A stretch of 64,000 nt of DNA. Source: Chrysomallon squamiferum (Eukaryota > Mollusca > Gastropoda > Neomphalida > Peltospiridae). The position numbers and the translations under genes were made by a program. Below the pieces are notes generated by a model, which saw only the letters and a list, made by a program, of their open reading frames with translations, made no database searches and was not told where the DNA came from. Location of the stretch: the NCBI GenBank assembly GCA_012295275.1, contig CM022678.1, positions 9,668,574-9,732,573 on the forward strand. The letters run 5' to 3'. This document shows positions 34,140-46,490 of this stretch, piece by piece; position 1 is the first letter of the stretch; the number at the start of each line of letters is the position of its first letter.

Positions 34140-35495
34140 CTGCAGTGTGGACTTTGTTGTCAGAGTCTTTGTCACACAGTGTTGCAGTGTGGACTTTGAA
34201 ATACTCAGAGTCTTTGTCACACAGTGTTGCAGTGTGGACTTTGAAATACTCAGAGTCTTTGTCACACAGTGTTGCAGTGTGGACTTTGAAATACTCAGAG
34301 TCTTTGTCACACAGTGTTGCAGTGTGGACTTTGAAATACTCAGAGTCTTTGTCACACAGTGTTGCAGTGTGGACTTTGAAATACTCAGAGTCTTTGTCAC
34401 ACAGTGTTGCAGTGTGGACTTTGAAATACTCAGAGTCTTTGTCACACAGTGTTGCAGTGTGGACTTTGAAATACTCAGAGTCTTTGTCACACAGTGTTGC
34501 AGTGTGGACTTTGAAATACTCAGAGTCTTTGTCACACAGTGTTGCAGTGTGGACTTTGAAATACTCAGAGTCTTTGTCACACAGTGTTGCAGTGTGGACT
34601 TTGAAATACTCAGAGTCTTTGTCACACAGTGTTGCAGTGTGGACTTTGAAATACTCAGAGTCTTTGTCACACAGTGTTGCAGTGTGGACTTTGAAATACT
34701 CAGAGTCTTTGTCACACAGTGTTGCAGTGTGGACTTTGAAATACTCAGAGTCTTTGTCACACAGTGTTGTAGTGTGGACTTTGAAATACTCAGAGTCTTT
34801 GTCACACAGTGTTGCAGTGTGGACTTTGAAATACTCAGAGTCTTTGTCACACAGTGTTGCAGTGTGGACTTTGAAATACTCAGAGTCTTTGTCACACAGT
34901 GTTGCAGTGTGGACTTTGAAATACTCAGAGTCTTTGTCACACAGTGTTGCAGTGTGGACTTTGAAATACTCAGAGTCTTTGTCACACAGTGTTGCAGTGT
35001 GGACTTTGAAATACTCAGAGTCTTTGTCACACAGTGTTGCAGTGTGGACTTTGAAATACTCAGAGTCTTTGTCACACAGTGTTGCAGTGTGGACTTTGAA
35101 ATACTCAGAGTCTTTGTCACACAGTGTTGCAGTGTGGACTTACTCAGAGTGTGGACTTTGAAATACTCAGAGTCTTTGTCACACAGCGTTGCAGTGTGGA
35201 CTTTGAAATACTCAGAGTCTTTGTCACACAGTGTTGCAGTGTGGACTTTGAAATACTCAGAGTCTTTGTCACACAGTGTTGCAGTGTGGACTTTGAAATA
35301 CTCAGAGTCTTTGTCACACAGTGTTGCAGTGTGGACTTTGAAATACTCAGAGTCTTTGTCACACAGTGTTGCAGTGTGGACTTTGAAATACTCAGAGTCT
35401 TTGTCACACAGTGTTGCAGTGTGGACTTTGAAATACTCAGAGTCTTTGTCACACAGTGTTGCAGTGTGGACTTTGAAATACTCAGAGTCTTTGCT
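34140..35495 (+). repeat. 45-bp minisatellite, ~30 units (copy B)
   Basis: Near-perfect head-to-tail units containing GTCACACAGTGTTGCAGTGT and GGACTTTGAAATACTCAGAG. There are one or two point variants, and one shortened unit at about 35135-35160 where a spacer is missing. 45 is a multiple of three and no stop falls in several frames, so open frames of 346-478 codons exist on both strands. These are repeat artefacts within an intron. Copy A has only a few irregular units. Confidence 0.97.
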
Positions 35496-35706
35496 GAATC
35501 TCACAACATCTTCAGACATTTGTCCAGTGTGTCTGTGTAAAACTATATGAAAACAGATTTTTATTCAGCAGCTCCTTTGTCTTGAACTTGTACATTTAGT
35601 GCTGTTTATACTTCTGTACTGATTGATTAGTTTCTGCCATGTTTATAGATCAGAAAGTACATGAACTGGATCTTTATTTCCAGTTTTGTATTTCAATTTA
35701 TTGCTG

Positions 35707-35754
<48 letters not shown>

Positions 35755-36092
35755 TAAATGCATTTTGCATGTGCTTATGTGTATGTGATAATTAACACTG
35801 ACTTCAAACTAAAACTGAAGAGTAAATTCTAGATATATTAATTACTTCATAATTTTAGTTAACATCACAAAATTGCAAATGAAAAAAAAAAAAACTCTGG
35901 AAATCTTTGTAATTGTATAAATACTTTAATCCTAGGATTAAAATTAATTTCCTGTTTGAGAATCCATTTTCCCACTGGAATCTAGGACAGCATTTTCCAA
36001 ATTAAACACTGTTTTAAAAATATTTTCATGTTATTATTGAATTGTTTTTTTTTTTAAATTATTATTCTTAATATGTTAATTCTGTTTTTCAG
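35496..36092 (+). other. Intronic AT-rich stretch with (TA)n
   Basis: (TA)n lies at about 35709-35751, slightly longer than in A. No exon. Confidence 0.7.
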
Positions 36093-36192
36093 CTGCAGTA
36101 ACACAAAAGTTGTTTTTTTGAAATTCTTTGATTCTCTGGACTGCCTCTGAAATCCTGGTGATCTTCTCAAAGAGGTTATTAAAAATGGAAAT
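36093..36192 (+). pseudogene. Candidate exon with in-frame stop (copy B)
   Basis: Counterpart of 3722-3820. The entry phase (G|CT) joins the previous exon as AAVTQK. The T-rich change 'aagttgtttttttgaaa' destroys the frame used in A, and the shared TGA before NPGDLLKEVIKNGN remains. Confidence 0.3.
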
Positions 36193-36280
36193 GTGAGTGG
36201 TTTAGGAAAATGTTGTCTTGGTGTTTCTAATTCTGCAGTACAGGTAGCTGTGATCCCTTCTCATTACCTCTCAGTAGTTA

Positions 36281-36321
<41 letters not shown>

Positions 36322-37086
36322 TTATTCACTGTAGTCTTTTTTCTTTTGGATGACGTGAAACTAAACTGAAAATCGAGACTTGTTTCTGACTCGCATGTGG
36401 CTTTGCATCTGCTAAAAAACTGTTTTTTTTTTAATCTGCATTTACTATTGAACGAAAACAGATAATATTGAATTCGCTGATAAGAAATGTTCACTTACTA
36501 ATAATGTTTATGACATCAAGGCAGACATCAAATGAAATAACGATACAGAACTCTCTGGTATGGAACTAGGCAAGTCTTAGATTGTAATGTTTATATCAGT
36601 TTTCATTTTCTTAAACAATAACTGAATAAGAATTTAAAAATATATATATATTGTTTTGTTATTTATTTATTTATTATTATTAACACTGAACAGTCTATGC
36701 ATTTTTCATTATCAGTAATAGAAAATATATAAATATTGATTTTGTTTCATAAAAAAACAATGAAAACTTATTTTTAAAAAACATGTAGTGCTATAAGAAG
36801 CATGAAGAAGATGTATTTTCCACAGAAACACATGAAAAATATCAAATAAACCCACTTTTAATAATCAACAGTGAAACAGTAAATTAAGTAAAATATTCAT
36901 TTTTCACAGTGACATACACTGAATTTTTTACTTTTTATTATTATTATTTGTTTTTTATATTGATCTTGCTTCTTTTTCAAAGTTTTTGGAAGCAGCACAT
37001 TAAATTTCAGTTTTCACTTTATAAAGAGCTCAGTGCATAATGAGATGTGAACATTCATGTTTTTTTTTTGTTTTTCAATTAAAAAG
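36193..37086 (+). other. AT-rich spacer, (GTT)n
   Basis: (GTT)n lies at 36281-36320, followed by AT-rich DNA as in copy A. No gene. Confidence 0.6.
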
Positions 37087-37232
37087 GAAGAAGTGAGAAG
37101 ACCTGAAATTAAGGAGATGTTTTATTATCTACACACAGTCTGATGGTGAAAAGAAGAGGTGTAAAGGTTACACCAACTTTTATTGTAAACAAGAAGCCCA
37201 GTACACATGAAGAAATATGGATGGGTTTCCAG
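37087..37232 (+). pseudogene. Candidate exon, two frames (copy B)
   Basis: Counterpart of 4718-4863, same length and donor. It reads EVRRPEIKEMFYYLHTV, then in another frame VKVTPTFIVNKKPSTHEEIW and MGFQ. Both copies share the break. Confidence 0.35.
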
Positions 37233-37678
37233 GTAAGTTCCCTTTTTAAATAAATGTATTAGGGTGAAGGTATAAATGAATACCAGATAATTAAATGTGA
37301 GAGGTAGTTTAAAAAGAAGCTCATTGTATATTGAAAAAAAATTTAACGGTTTTTCACTTTAATAATAAATTAAAAAAGTATCCAGTAACAGATGCACAGA
37401 TGGATAGAAAGACAGATGATGGATTGATACACAGATTATACAGACTGCATGAAAAAGAGAGTCAGAAGGTTGATCAGTAGTCATAGTTAGGCAGGTGGTA
37501 AGAAAATGGAATAATAAAATACACACAGACAGACAGACAGACACTGCAAACCTTTATTACAGCAGTTCAAACTTGAAAAACATCTTGAGTTGCACAAAAA
37601 AAATTGTTGTTGAAACATTTTGTTTGACCCTTTTTTTCACTTCACAATTTCATTTCACAAACTCTTGTCCTCCTGCAG

Positions 37679-38078
37679 TGGACTCCTTTGTCAGCCCTGC
37701 TCTAAGATACATCATGAGACAACAGCTCTCTCGGGAGACAGACATCAAACTGGTTCCTTTCACTGGGTGACAGCTGGTCAGGTTTCGAGTTGGGTGACAG
37801 CTGGTCAGGTTTCGAGTTGGGCGACAGCTGGTCAGGTTCCGAGTTGGGCGACAGCTGGTCAGGTTCCGAGTTGGGCGACAGCTGGTCAGGTTTCGAGTTG
37901 GGCGACAGCTGGTCAGGTTCCGAGTTGGGCGAAAGCTGGTCAGGTTTTGAGTTGGGCGACAGCTGGTCAGGTTTCGAGTTGGGCGACAGCTGGTCAGGTT
38001 TCGAGTTGGGCGACAGCTGGTCAGGTTTCGAGTTGGGCGACAGCTGGTCAGGTTTCGAGTTGGGTGACAGCTGGTCAG
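37679..38078 (+). CDS. Candidate exon whose 3' end is a 27-bp repeat array (copy B only)
   Basis: A strong acceptor ('cttgtcctcctgcag') is followed by DSFVSPALRYIMRQQLSRET then DIKLVPFTG, and then TGA. The last 27 bases of the segment are amplified about 11-12 times (37767-38078). Only the final unit ends in a canonical donor, GTCAG|GTAAGA, at 38079; the others read GTCAGGTTTCG. The array therefore seems to have grown from the exon end. The copy A counterpart is deleted. The protein is not recognised. Confidence 0.4.
37767..38078 (+). repeat. 27-bp minisatellite
   Basis: Units of GACAGCTGGTCAGGTTTCGA plus 'gttgggc', 9 codons long. Frames such as GDSWSGFEL per unit are open on the plus strand, and PNSKPDQLS per unit on the minus strand. 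It is unusually GC-rich for this window. Confidence 0.95.
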
Positions 38079-38152
38079 GTAAGACAGTTGCCTGCACTGT
38101 AGCTCGAATTCTTCCTGAATTAAAAAACTTGACGCCTACACCGAGTTCCTTG

Positions 38153-38480
38153 TGTCTTTGATGTAACAATAACAGTACCTCTAATCCCTACTATATAACT
38201 TGTCTTTGATGTAACAATAACAGTACATCTAATCCCTACTATATAACTTGTCTTTGATGTAACAATAACAGTACCTCTAATCCCTACCATATAACTTGTC
38301 TTTGATGTAACAATAACAGTACCTCTAATCCCTACTATATAACTTGTCTTTGATGTAACAATAACAGTACCTCTAATCCCTACTATATAACTTGTCTTTG
38401 ATGTAACAATAACAGTACCTCTAATCCCTACTATATAACTGGTCTTTGATGTAATATATAACTGGTCTTTGATGTAAAAA
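38153..38480 (+). repeat. 48-bp minisatellite, ~6-7 units
   Basis: Units of TGTCTTTGATGTAACAATAA followed by 'cagtacctctaatccctact' and 'atataact'. The last units are shortened. Present only in copy B's extra block. Confidence 0.95.
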
Positions 38481-38998
38481 TAACTCAACCACTAATCCCT
38501 ACAATGAACAGATGTAAGACAGCACTGAACCCATTTGACTGTCAGTATTAAAATCACTGGTCTTTGATGTAAGAATAACACAATAAAGCAACATTTGCTC
38601 TGAAGAAGACTGTAAATAAGACTGGGAGATATAGGAATATTGAGAGAGCAGAAAGAATATGTCTATTATGTATAGCAGTGGTGAAACTGAAGATGTAATT
38701 GAAAATAACATAATTTGGGAAAATATTTATTTAAAGCATTTCAGTGTAGAAAAGTTTTGATTTGTTTGACATAATGTATCTGCTATTAATATTCTCCAAA
38801 GGATTTTTCTGTTTTTATCATACTGTCACTATTGGTAATTCTTGTTTTCTTCTTATTATTATTGACATTGTATATCAATAAGCTGTAAAGCTTAGAATAA
38901 TAAAGAATTGAATTGAGCCACTAATGATGTTGCAAAGCCTTAAACCTGCTTGACTGATTGTCTGAATTACTGTCAGTCAAACAACACCATGGAAAATC
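38481..38998 (+). other. Spacer, no gene
   Basis: One more relic of the TGGTCTTTGATGTAA unit occurs near 38558. Otherwise AT-rich DNA. Confidence 0.5.
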
Positions 38999-39200
38999 CA
39001 GTCATTTGCCTAATTCCTGTAATTTTTAGTCATTTGCCCAATTCCTGGAACTTTTAGTCATTTGCCCAATTCCTGTAATTTTTAGTCATTTGCCCAATTC
39101 CTGGAACTTTTAGTCATTTGCCCAATTCCTGTAAATTTTAGTCATTTGCCCAATTCCTGTAAATTTTAGTCATTTGCCCAATTCCTGGAAATTTTAATCA
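38999..39200 (+). repeat. ~28-bp minisatellite, ~7 units
   Basis: Units of TAGTCATTTGCCCAATTCCT plus 'gtaattt' or 'ggaactt'. Confidence 0.92.
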
Positions 39201-40671
39201 TTAGGCCTAATTTCTGATGGTTTTGGGTGTTAGGTAAATGACTTTTTTGACATATTGACTGTAACATATATATGCATCTGTAAGAATGTTTTATTCTATT
39301 TTTTTGAATGTGTTTATAGATGGAAAGACATACAGAAAAATAGATATGTAAGGTAGTTATGTAGACATTGATGTGTAGGTAACTAGTGAAATGCATTGAT
39401 CATACATGGATGGTTACTGATGGATCAGAATATTGAATAGAGGAATAAGATAGATACATAGATAGTAAATGTGTGTATGTGTGTATAAATTATTCTAAAA
39501 TCTGATCAAGTAATAACCTAAAAAAAAAAAAAAAACAATAAAAATATAAATAAAACTATTTTAATATTTAATATACTTCTAAAATCTGATATAGTAATAA
39601 CTACAAAAACAACAGTTATAAAAATTAAAAATATTTTAATAATATTTAAGATAATTCTAAATAAATGTATACAACAACAATAAAAAGATAAATGAAGCTA
39701 TTCTAATTATTATTTAATGCGATCCTCAAACCATTGTGTGATAGCAACAATGATGAAAGGAGAAATAAAACTCTCTTAATGTAATAATAATAAATTAGTA
39801 TTTCAGTGTTGATACATTTCTTTCTAAAAAAAAAAAACAACAATAAAAAACATAAATAATATTTGAAACAATTCTACAAATATATAAAATAACAACAACA
39901 ATAAAAAGAGAAATAGATTTTTATATCTATTTTTATAATATTTAATACAGTGTTGAGATATTTCTTTTTTAACAAAAGCAAACAAAACAACAAAACATCT
40001 TAATATAAAGAATGTATAAAGTCAGTTATTAGGTCATACTTTAAAAAATGTATTAACTGAATATTTTTACTTTATTACACTGATTACTTGGGTACATATT
40101 TCAAATCTTTAAAACAAAAAAAAAAATAAAATAAAAAGTGAAATAAAAATGGGTAAGTCTGACAGACATTTCCTTGTACAGCCTCCAGTCTACCCACATT
40201 CCCTGAAAGCAGAGTTTTATTTAAAATACGAAAAAAAATAGCCATGGCAACCGGTAAATGAAATATATGTGTTGCCATGGTGACTAAAAACAGTATGTAT
40301 TGTAAAGATCTGTATTATTTGGTTTACAGCCAGGGCTGGATTAAGACAGCACAGATGCTATCAGTTAAATACAAACTATCATCAACTAATGAGTTTGTTT
40401 GTAATGTATCGAATCTCATATTTGATCTGTATTAAAATATATAAACTGTTAACAAAATATTAGCTGTACAGAAATGTGTTCACTTTCTTAAAAAATACAT
40501 TTTGATTTCATAAGACTTATTTCAAACTGATAAATTATGCAAATACATTTTACATGAAAGTAGCGACATCCTTTGATCAGACATTTTATTTTTACATTTC
40601 TTTGAGAAATATGATAAAGTCAAAATGCAACATGCTTGATTCTGTTTTCTTCAAATCTGCTGTTGTTGCTG
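39201..40671 (+). other. AT-rich DNA, no gene
   Basis: Long AATAAAAA-rich stretches with A-runs at 39519-39535 and 39825-39836. Near 39300-39380 lies a diverged version of the 61-base unit found in copy A at 5340-5550. The minus-strand frame at 40084-40278 is short and without family signature. Confidence 0.5.
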
Positions 40672-41435
40672 TAGTTGTTTCATCACCACTTTCTGCTGCT
40701 GTTCTCTTTAAGCTGGTTTCTGACTGAACTGTGTTTTCACTGACTGTGTTACTGCTGTTCTCTTTAAGCTGGTTTCTGACTGAACTGTGTTTTCACTGAC
40801 TGTGTTACTGCTGTTCTCTTTAAGCTGGTTTCTGACTGAACTGTGTTTTCACTGTGTTACTGCTGTTCTCTTTAAGCTAGTTTCTGACTGAACTGTGTTT
40901 TCACTGACTGTGTTACTGCTGTTCTCTTTAAGCTGGTTTCTGACTGAACTGTGTTTTCACTGACTGAACTGTGTTTTCACTGACTGTGTTACTGCTGTTC
41001 TCTTTAAGCTGGTTTCTGACTGAACTGTGTTTTCACTGTGTTACTGCTGTTCTCTTTAAGCTAGTTTCTGACTGAACTGTGTTTTCACTGACTGTGTTAC
41101 TGCTGTTCTCTATAAGCTAGTTTCTGACTGAACTGTGTTTTCAGTGACTGTGTTACTGGTGTTTTCACTGACTGTGTTACTGCTGTTTTCACTGACTGTG
41201 TTACTGGTGTTTTCACTGACTGTGTTACTGCTGTTCTCTATAAGCTAGTTTCTGACTGAACTGTGCTTTCACTGACTGTGTTACTGCTGTTCTCTATAAG
41301 CTAGTTTCTGACTGAACTGTGTTTTCACTGACTGTGTTACTGGTGTTTTCACTGACTGTGTTACTGGTGTTTTCACTGACTGTGTTACAGGTGTTTTCAC
41401 TGACTGTGTTACTGGTGTTTTCTGCTTCTATCACC
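40672..41435 (+). repeat. Compound ~56/24-bp minisatellite
   Basis: Higher-order array of two unit types. The long type contains CTGTTCTCTTTAAGCTGGTT and 'tctgactgaactgtgttttc'. The short 24-base type is 'actgactgtgttactggtgttttc'. Long units dominate 40672-41150 and short ones 41150-41435. The minus strand gives an open frame NTSNTVSE per short unit, which is a repeat artefact. Confidence 0.93.
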
Positions 41436-41582
41436 GGAACATGCTCTACCTCCATCATCTTTTTACCTACAAACAAGTGATATTTTTATATGCCTTTTAT
41501 CTCTTTATAGCACTGTGTGTCATTAAGAGTGAGTTTTTATTCTGCATAATTATCTTTGTATCATTAAGAGTGAGTTTTTATT

Positions 41583-41916
41583 CTGCATGTTATATGTATG
41601 TATGTATGTATGTGAGTGTGTGTGTGTTTCTGTGTATGTGTTTATATATATGTGTGTGTGAGTGTATGGGTATTGTATTAAGTTTGTATGTCTACATGTG
41701 TGTGTGAATGTGTCTGTATTTGTATGGTGTGTGTTTGTGTGTGAGTCAGTTTCTGTGTGTATGTGTTTCTGTGTGAGTGTGTTTGTATTTGTGTTTGTAT
41801 CTGTATGGATGTTTTTATTGGAATGCACGTGTGTGTATGTGCATGTATGCATGTGTATGTGTGTGTATATATGTGTGTGTCATGTGTGTGTGTGTGTATG
41901 TATGTGTGGTGTGTGT

Positions 41917-41957
<41 letters not shown>

Positions 41958-42010
41958 ATGTGTGTGTGATGTGTGTCTGTGAATGTGTGCATGTGTGTGT
42001 GTGTGTTTTT
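41583..42010 (+). repeat. TG/TATG-rich microsatellite
   Basis: Almost purely G/T/A on the plus strand: 'gtatgtatgtatgtgagtgtg' style (TG)n with TATG. Cys/Val-rich frames here are artefacts. Confidence 0.92.
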
Positions 42011-42196
42011 GATGATTTATGAGTTTTTTAATTGAGTATGTTTATTGAATATTTTTATTTTTCTATTTTAATGTGATTGTTTGATTTTAAATTAGTAACT
42101 TTATTTAAAATAATAAAATAAATAATAATAACCAAACATAGATAGGTATTATATTCAAAATCTATTGCTATTTAATTTCAGCAGGTAAAACATAAA

Positions 42197-43110
42197 AAAA
42201 AAACATACACAAAAACACACATTCAGAAACATATTCATCATCACTAGATAATTTGACTAAATAAAAAATTCACACATACAACACACACAAAAACAAACAA
42301 ACAAATACATTCACATACACACATAATACAAACACAAATATATTCACACACAGACATACACACACATAATACAAACAAACATCCACAAACATACATACAT
42401 ACACACATACAGACAACATACATACAAAACATACATACATAAACATACAAAAATAAACATACACAGATAAACATAAATGCAAACATACACAAATACATAC
42501 ACAGATACATACATGCAAACATTTAAATACATACAGTGATGCACACAAAACACACAAATACATACAATACATACTTACTTACATAAACAAATACACAAAT
42601 ATAATAATACATAAATACACAACACATATAAAAAACATACAAACTCAAATACACAAATACACATGCATACAACATACAAAAACATACACACACAAATACA
42701 CAAATACACATGCATACAACATACATATAAAAAACATACAAATCAAATACACAAACACACACAACATACACATACATACACAAATAAAAATACAAACATA
42801 CAAAATACACAACATACACAACACACATACAACAATACACATACAAAATAAACAACAAAAACACAAATACACAAATACATACAAAATGCACAAACATACA
42901 TAAAAATACATACAAACAAATACACATACATACAACATACATAAAAAAATACATACAAACTCAAATACACAAATACAAATGCATACAACATACATATAAA
43001 AACACATACAAACTCAAATACACATGCATACAACATACATATAAAAATACATACAAACTCAAATACACAAATATACATGCATACAGACTTACACAAGTAC
43101 ATACACACTG
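42197..43110 (+). repeat. CA/CATA-rich microsatellite
   Basis: Almost no G on the plus strand: 'acatacacaaatacaaac'-type repeats with a ~60-70-base higher-order unit around 'cacatgcatacaacatac'. It is complementary in composition to the TG-rich block at 41583-42010. Confidence 0.92.
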
Positions 43111-43600
43111 ATGCACACATTGAAACATAGACAGACACTCTTATCACTGGCCCATAAATCAAAGAATGAGGAAATTTTTTTTTTCAGCTGTTTTATTTTA
43201 AGAGGCAGATTACAGTTTAGTTCATTTTTTTAGATAAATGTATATTACGTAGCATTACAAATCCTCAGTGAATGAATTTCAGTTATAGCCAGTGTACAGT
43301 GTGACTGAACAGAAACTGAAGACTTAGCTTTATTTTGAGATTGTATGTAAGAATTGTCATTATTATTTATCACTGAGTAGCATGGTGTATCTCAGTGTTT
43401 TCAATACTGCAGTTACTTACATACTGCTGATTATGTAAGGTTTTGTTTGTAATACAGAGTGGTCTTGATAGTCAGGTTAGTTATTGAACTATTTGTAGTG
43501 TTAAGGTTCTGATGTGTTTACACAAAATACAGAACATGTACATGATTGTTTTTTATATACAGATGTGCACACGCCTTGCAGAAGCATGACAAATACTTAG
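43111..43600 (+). other. Unique AT-rich spacer
   Basis: No gene seen between the CA-rich block and the LINE. Confidence 0.5.
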
Positions 43601-46490
43601 ACTTTTTGCTAATCGTGTTAAACAGGTTATGTCAACTATTATTTCATCAGAACAAAGCTGTTGTGTAAAAAGAAGAGATGTTGCTGATAATATTGTGTAG
43701 TGAGGGATGTTACAGATATTGCTGAGTTAAATAATACTGAAGGGTTTATTGTTGAAATGGATCAAGAAAAAGCTTTTGATAGAGTGTCACATAGTTTTAT
43801 TTTAAAAGTTCTGAAAAAATTCAATTTCAGTGATAAATTTATAACATGGATTAAAAAACTCTGTAATGATCTAAAAAGTTGTGTCAAGATTAATGGACAT
43901 TTAACACTTTTCTCTAATATTACAAGAGGTGTTAGACAAGGATGTCCAATACCAATGATGCTTTATCTTATTGTAGCTGAACCCTTAAATAATTTAATTA
44001 TAAGTAGACACAGCATGAATGGAATTAGAATAACAAATGAATTTAGTTGTTTATTATTTCAGCATGCAGATGATTCTACTGTAACAGTCTGTGATGTTCA
44101 GTCAGTAGAACCTGTTTTTAATACAGTAAATATGTAACAGTCTGTGATGCTCAGTCAGTAGAACCTGTTTTTAATACAGTAAATGTGTAACAGTCTGTGA
44201 TGCTCAGTCAGTAGAACCTGTTTTTAATACAGAAAATGTGTAACAGTCTGTGATGCTCAGTCAGTAGAACCTGTTTTTAATACAGAAAAATGTAACAGTC
44301 TGTGATGCTCAGTCAGTAGAACCTGTTTTTAATACAGAAAATGTGTAAAAGTCAATATAGGTAAGTCAGAAGTACTTTGTCTTGGTAAGACTATAAAAAT
44401 ACTTATCATTTAACATTCTGATATCAGTGAATAAAGACTGTGTTAAAATTCTAGGTATATATTTAGAACCAAACAAGTCATTATGTGAAAGGTTAAACTG
44501 GAAAAATAAATTTGATAAAATTTGTAATTTAATTAATTTATGGAGTCAAATGAAACTTACTTTACAAGGAAAAGCAGAAGTATGGAATACTTTATTAACA
44601 TCTAGACTGTGATCTATGATTAGCACAATAAATGTAACAAACTGGGAAGAAAATGAAATTCACAAGTTATTTTGTAAATTTTTTGTAATGGAAAAACACC
44701 TTTAATAAAGTATTCAACAATAATTGAAAATAAAAAGTCAGGAGAGCTAAATGTTCAAGATGTTTCATTAAAGAAAATGGCTTTTTGTATTAAAATCTTA
44801 AAGAAATATTTTGATAATAATTTTTAAATTGTATGGAAATATACAATCTGAATATTTCTTGGAAAATACATGAATATGAATTTAAATTGACATTTTTAAG
44901 ATAGTTTACAGTAAAGATGCTTTAAAAGTTCTCAACCCTTTTGATGCTGAAATGTTATCAGCTTGGGACTGTGTTAATAACAAAGAACATATTTTCCCTT
45001 TTGATACAGATAAAATATTGTCTCAACCACTTTTACAGAACCCATTCATTAAATATATAAATAAATTATTACTGTTTAGTTCTTGTATTCAAAGTGGCTG
45101 ATATTGCATATGAAGTAACATCAGGTGTCCTTCCTTATACATCTGTTGTTGAAGTTTTTCATGAAAAATATCTGGAATTACCCAAAACACAAATTTATAT
45201 TGCTTACAGTGTTATTCTGAAATCACTTCCAGATGAATGGAAAAGTTGTATTGACAGAAATGCTAAAAGATTAACACCTAATAAAGATTTATTTCTCTTT
45301 CATAATAATGAAGTGATAAATGTCAGTACATTTACAGTTAAAATATTTTATTCTATTTTACTTTCAAAAAATGTTAAAGCACCTACATGTGAAGAAAAAT
45401 GGACTGAGCTTGGTTTTAATAAATTCTGGAGACCAGTTTGGAAATGGATACACTACAGTGTTAAATTTACTGAATTTACTGACTTAGATTTGAGAACAGC
45501 TCATCATGTAATATATACATATAGTAAATTATGTAGACATGGAAAAATCTCATCTAGTGTATGTCCAGTGTATCTGAAGGATAATGAAGATGTGTGCCAT
45601 TTATTTTTGTATTGTGAAGAATTGTCGGAACTAATATCTATCTTTCATGAAATATTTATTCAAATATTTAAGAAAACAGGGTTTTCATTAGATCAATTAA
45701 AATACTATTAATATTTGGATGTTATCTAAGAATTAGAAAATTGTTCAATAGAATTTTAAAGTATTATTCTATCAATTTACAGAATATCAGTGTTGAAGAG
45801 GCATGTGATAGATGAACTGAAAGGAACAAACATTAATATAATACATTGTTTCAGACATTATTTTTATCAGGGCTTTGAAATTAGCATTGTTTTATTCCTT
45901 TTTAGCTTCTATTTGTACTAGAGGTAATCAAAACCATTTCTTGTTTTGTGTTGAATACAGCATATACATATAGTAAATTATGTAGATATGGAAAAATCTC
46001 ATCTAGTGTATGTCCAGTGTATCTGAAGGATAATGAAGATATGTGCCATTTATTTTTGTATTGTGAAGAATTGTCAGAACTAATATCTATCTTTCATGAA
46101 ATATTTAAGAAAACAGGGTTTTCATTAGATCAATTAAAGAGACTGTTAATATTTGGATGTCATCTAACTGTTGAAAATTGTTCACTAGAATTTATAAGTA
46201 TTATTCTATCAATTTACAGAATATCAGTGTCAAAGAGGCATCTGATAGATGAATTGAAAGGAACAAACATTAATATAATACATTTCTTCAGACATTATTT
46301 TTATCAGGGCTTTGAAAGTATTCTTACTCAGTACTGTTTTCAAAACAAAGTTTCAGTTTTTATTAACAAATATATTAAGAATAATATTTTTCTAGAATTA
46401 AAAGATGAAATGCTTATTTTCAAATATCCTTTAGCAGACTTGCTCTATCATAAAAATGGTAAAATTTTTTTTAATTAAAAAATACAATTA
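43600..46490 (+). mobile_element. LINE with RT domain and C-terminus, L1/Tx1-like
   Basis: 5'-truncated non-LTR element. The RT (43700-44137, open for 145 codons) shows MDQEKAFDRVSHSFILKVLK, FITWIKKLCNDL, 'GVRQGCPIPMMLYLIVAEPL' and the catalytic region QHADDSTV, where the usual Y/FADD is HADD. These fit the L1/Tx1 group. A 53-base stretch just after ADD is tandemly repeated (44090-44350). Further on come NKDCVKILGIYLEP and the C-terminal open frame 45094-45711 with CPVYLKDNEDVCHLFLYCEE. A second, overlapping copy of the C-terminus and 3' end follows at 45955-46478 and reads through to LYHKNGKIFFN. The element is dead. Confidence 0.9.
44090..44350 (+). repeat. 53-bp tandem repeat inside the LINE RT gene
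   Basis: About five units of AACAGTCTGTGATGCTCAGT followed by 'cagtagaacctgtttttaat' and 'acagaaaatgtgt'. It arose by duplication of coding sequence directly downstream of the RT active-site motif. Confidence 0.93.

Noticed and set aside
34114-35550. Open frames of 346-478 codons on both strands
   Set aside because: Created by a 45-bp repeat whose length is a multiple of three; several frames are open at once and the array lies in an intron-like interval.
38153-38480. CRISPR-like regular spacing
   Set aside because: Units are contiguous identical 48-mers without unique spacers, and the genome is animal; an ordinary minisatellite. The same holds for the other arrays in the window.
41294-41476. 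Repeated NTSNTVSE protein on the minus strand
   Set aside because: It is the 24-bp subunit of the compound minisatellite and continues only as far as the repeat.
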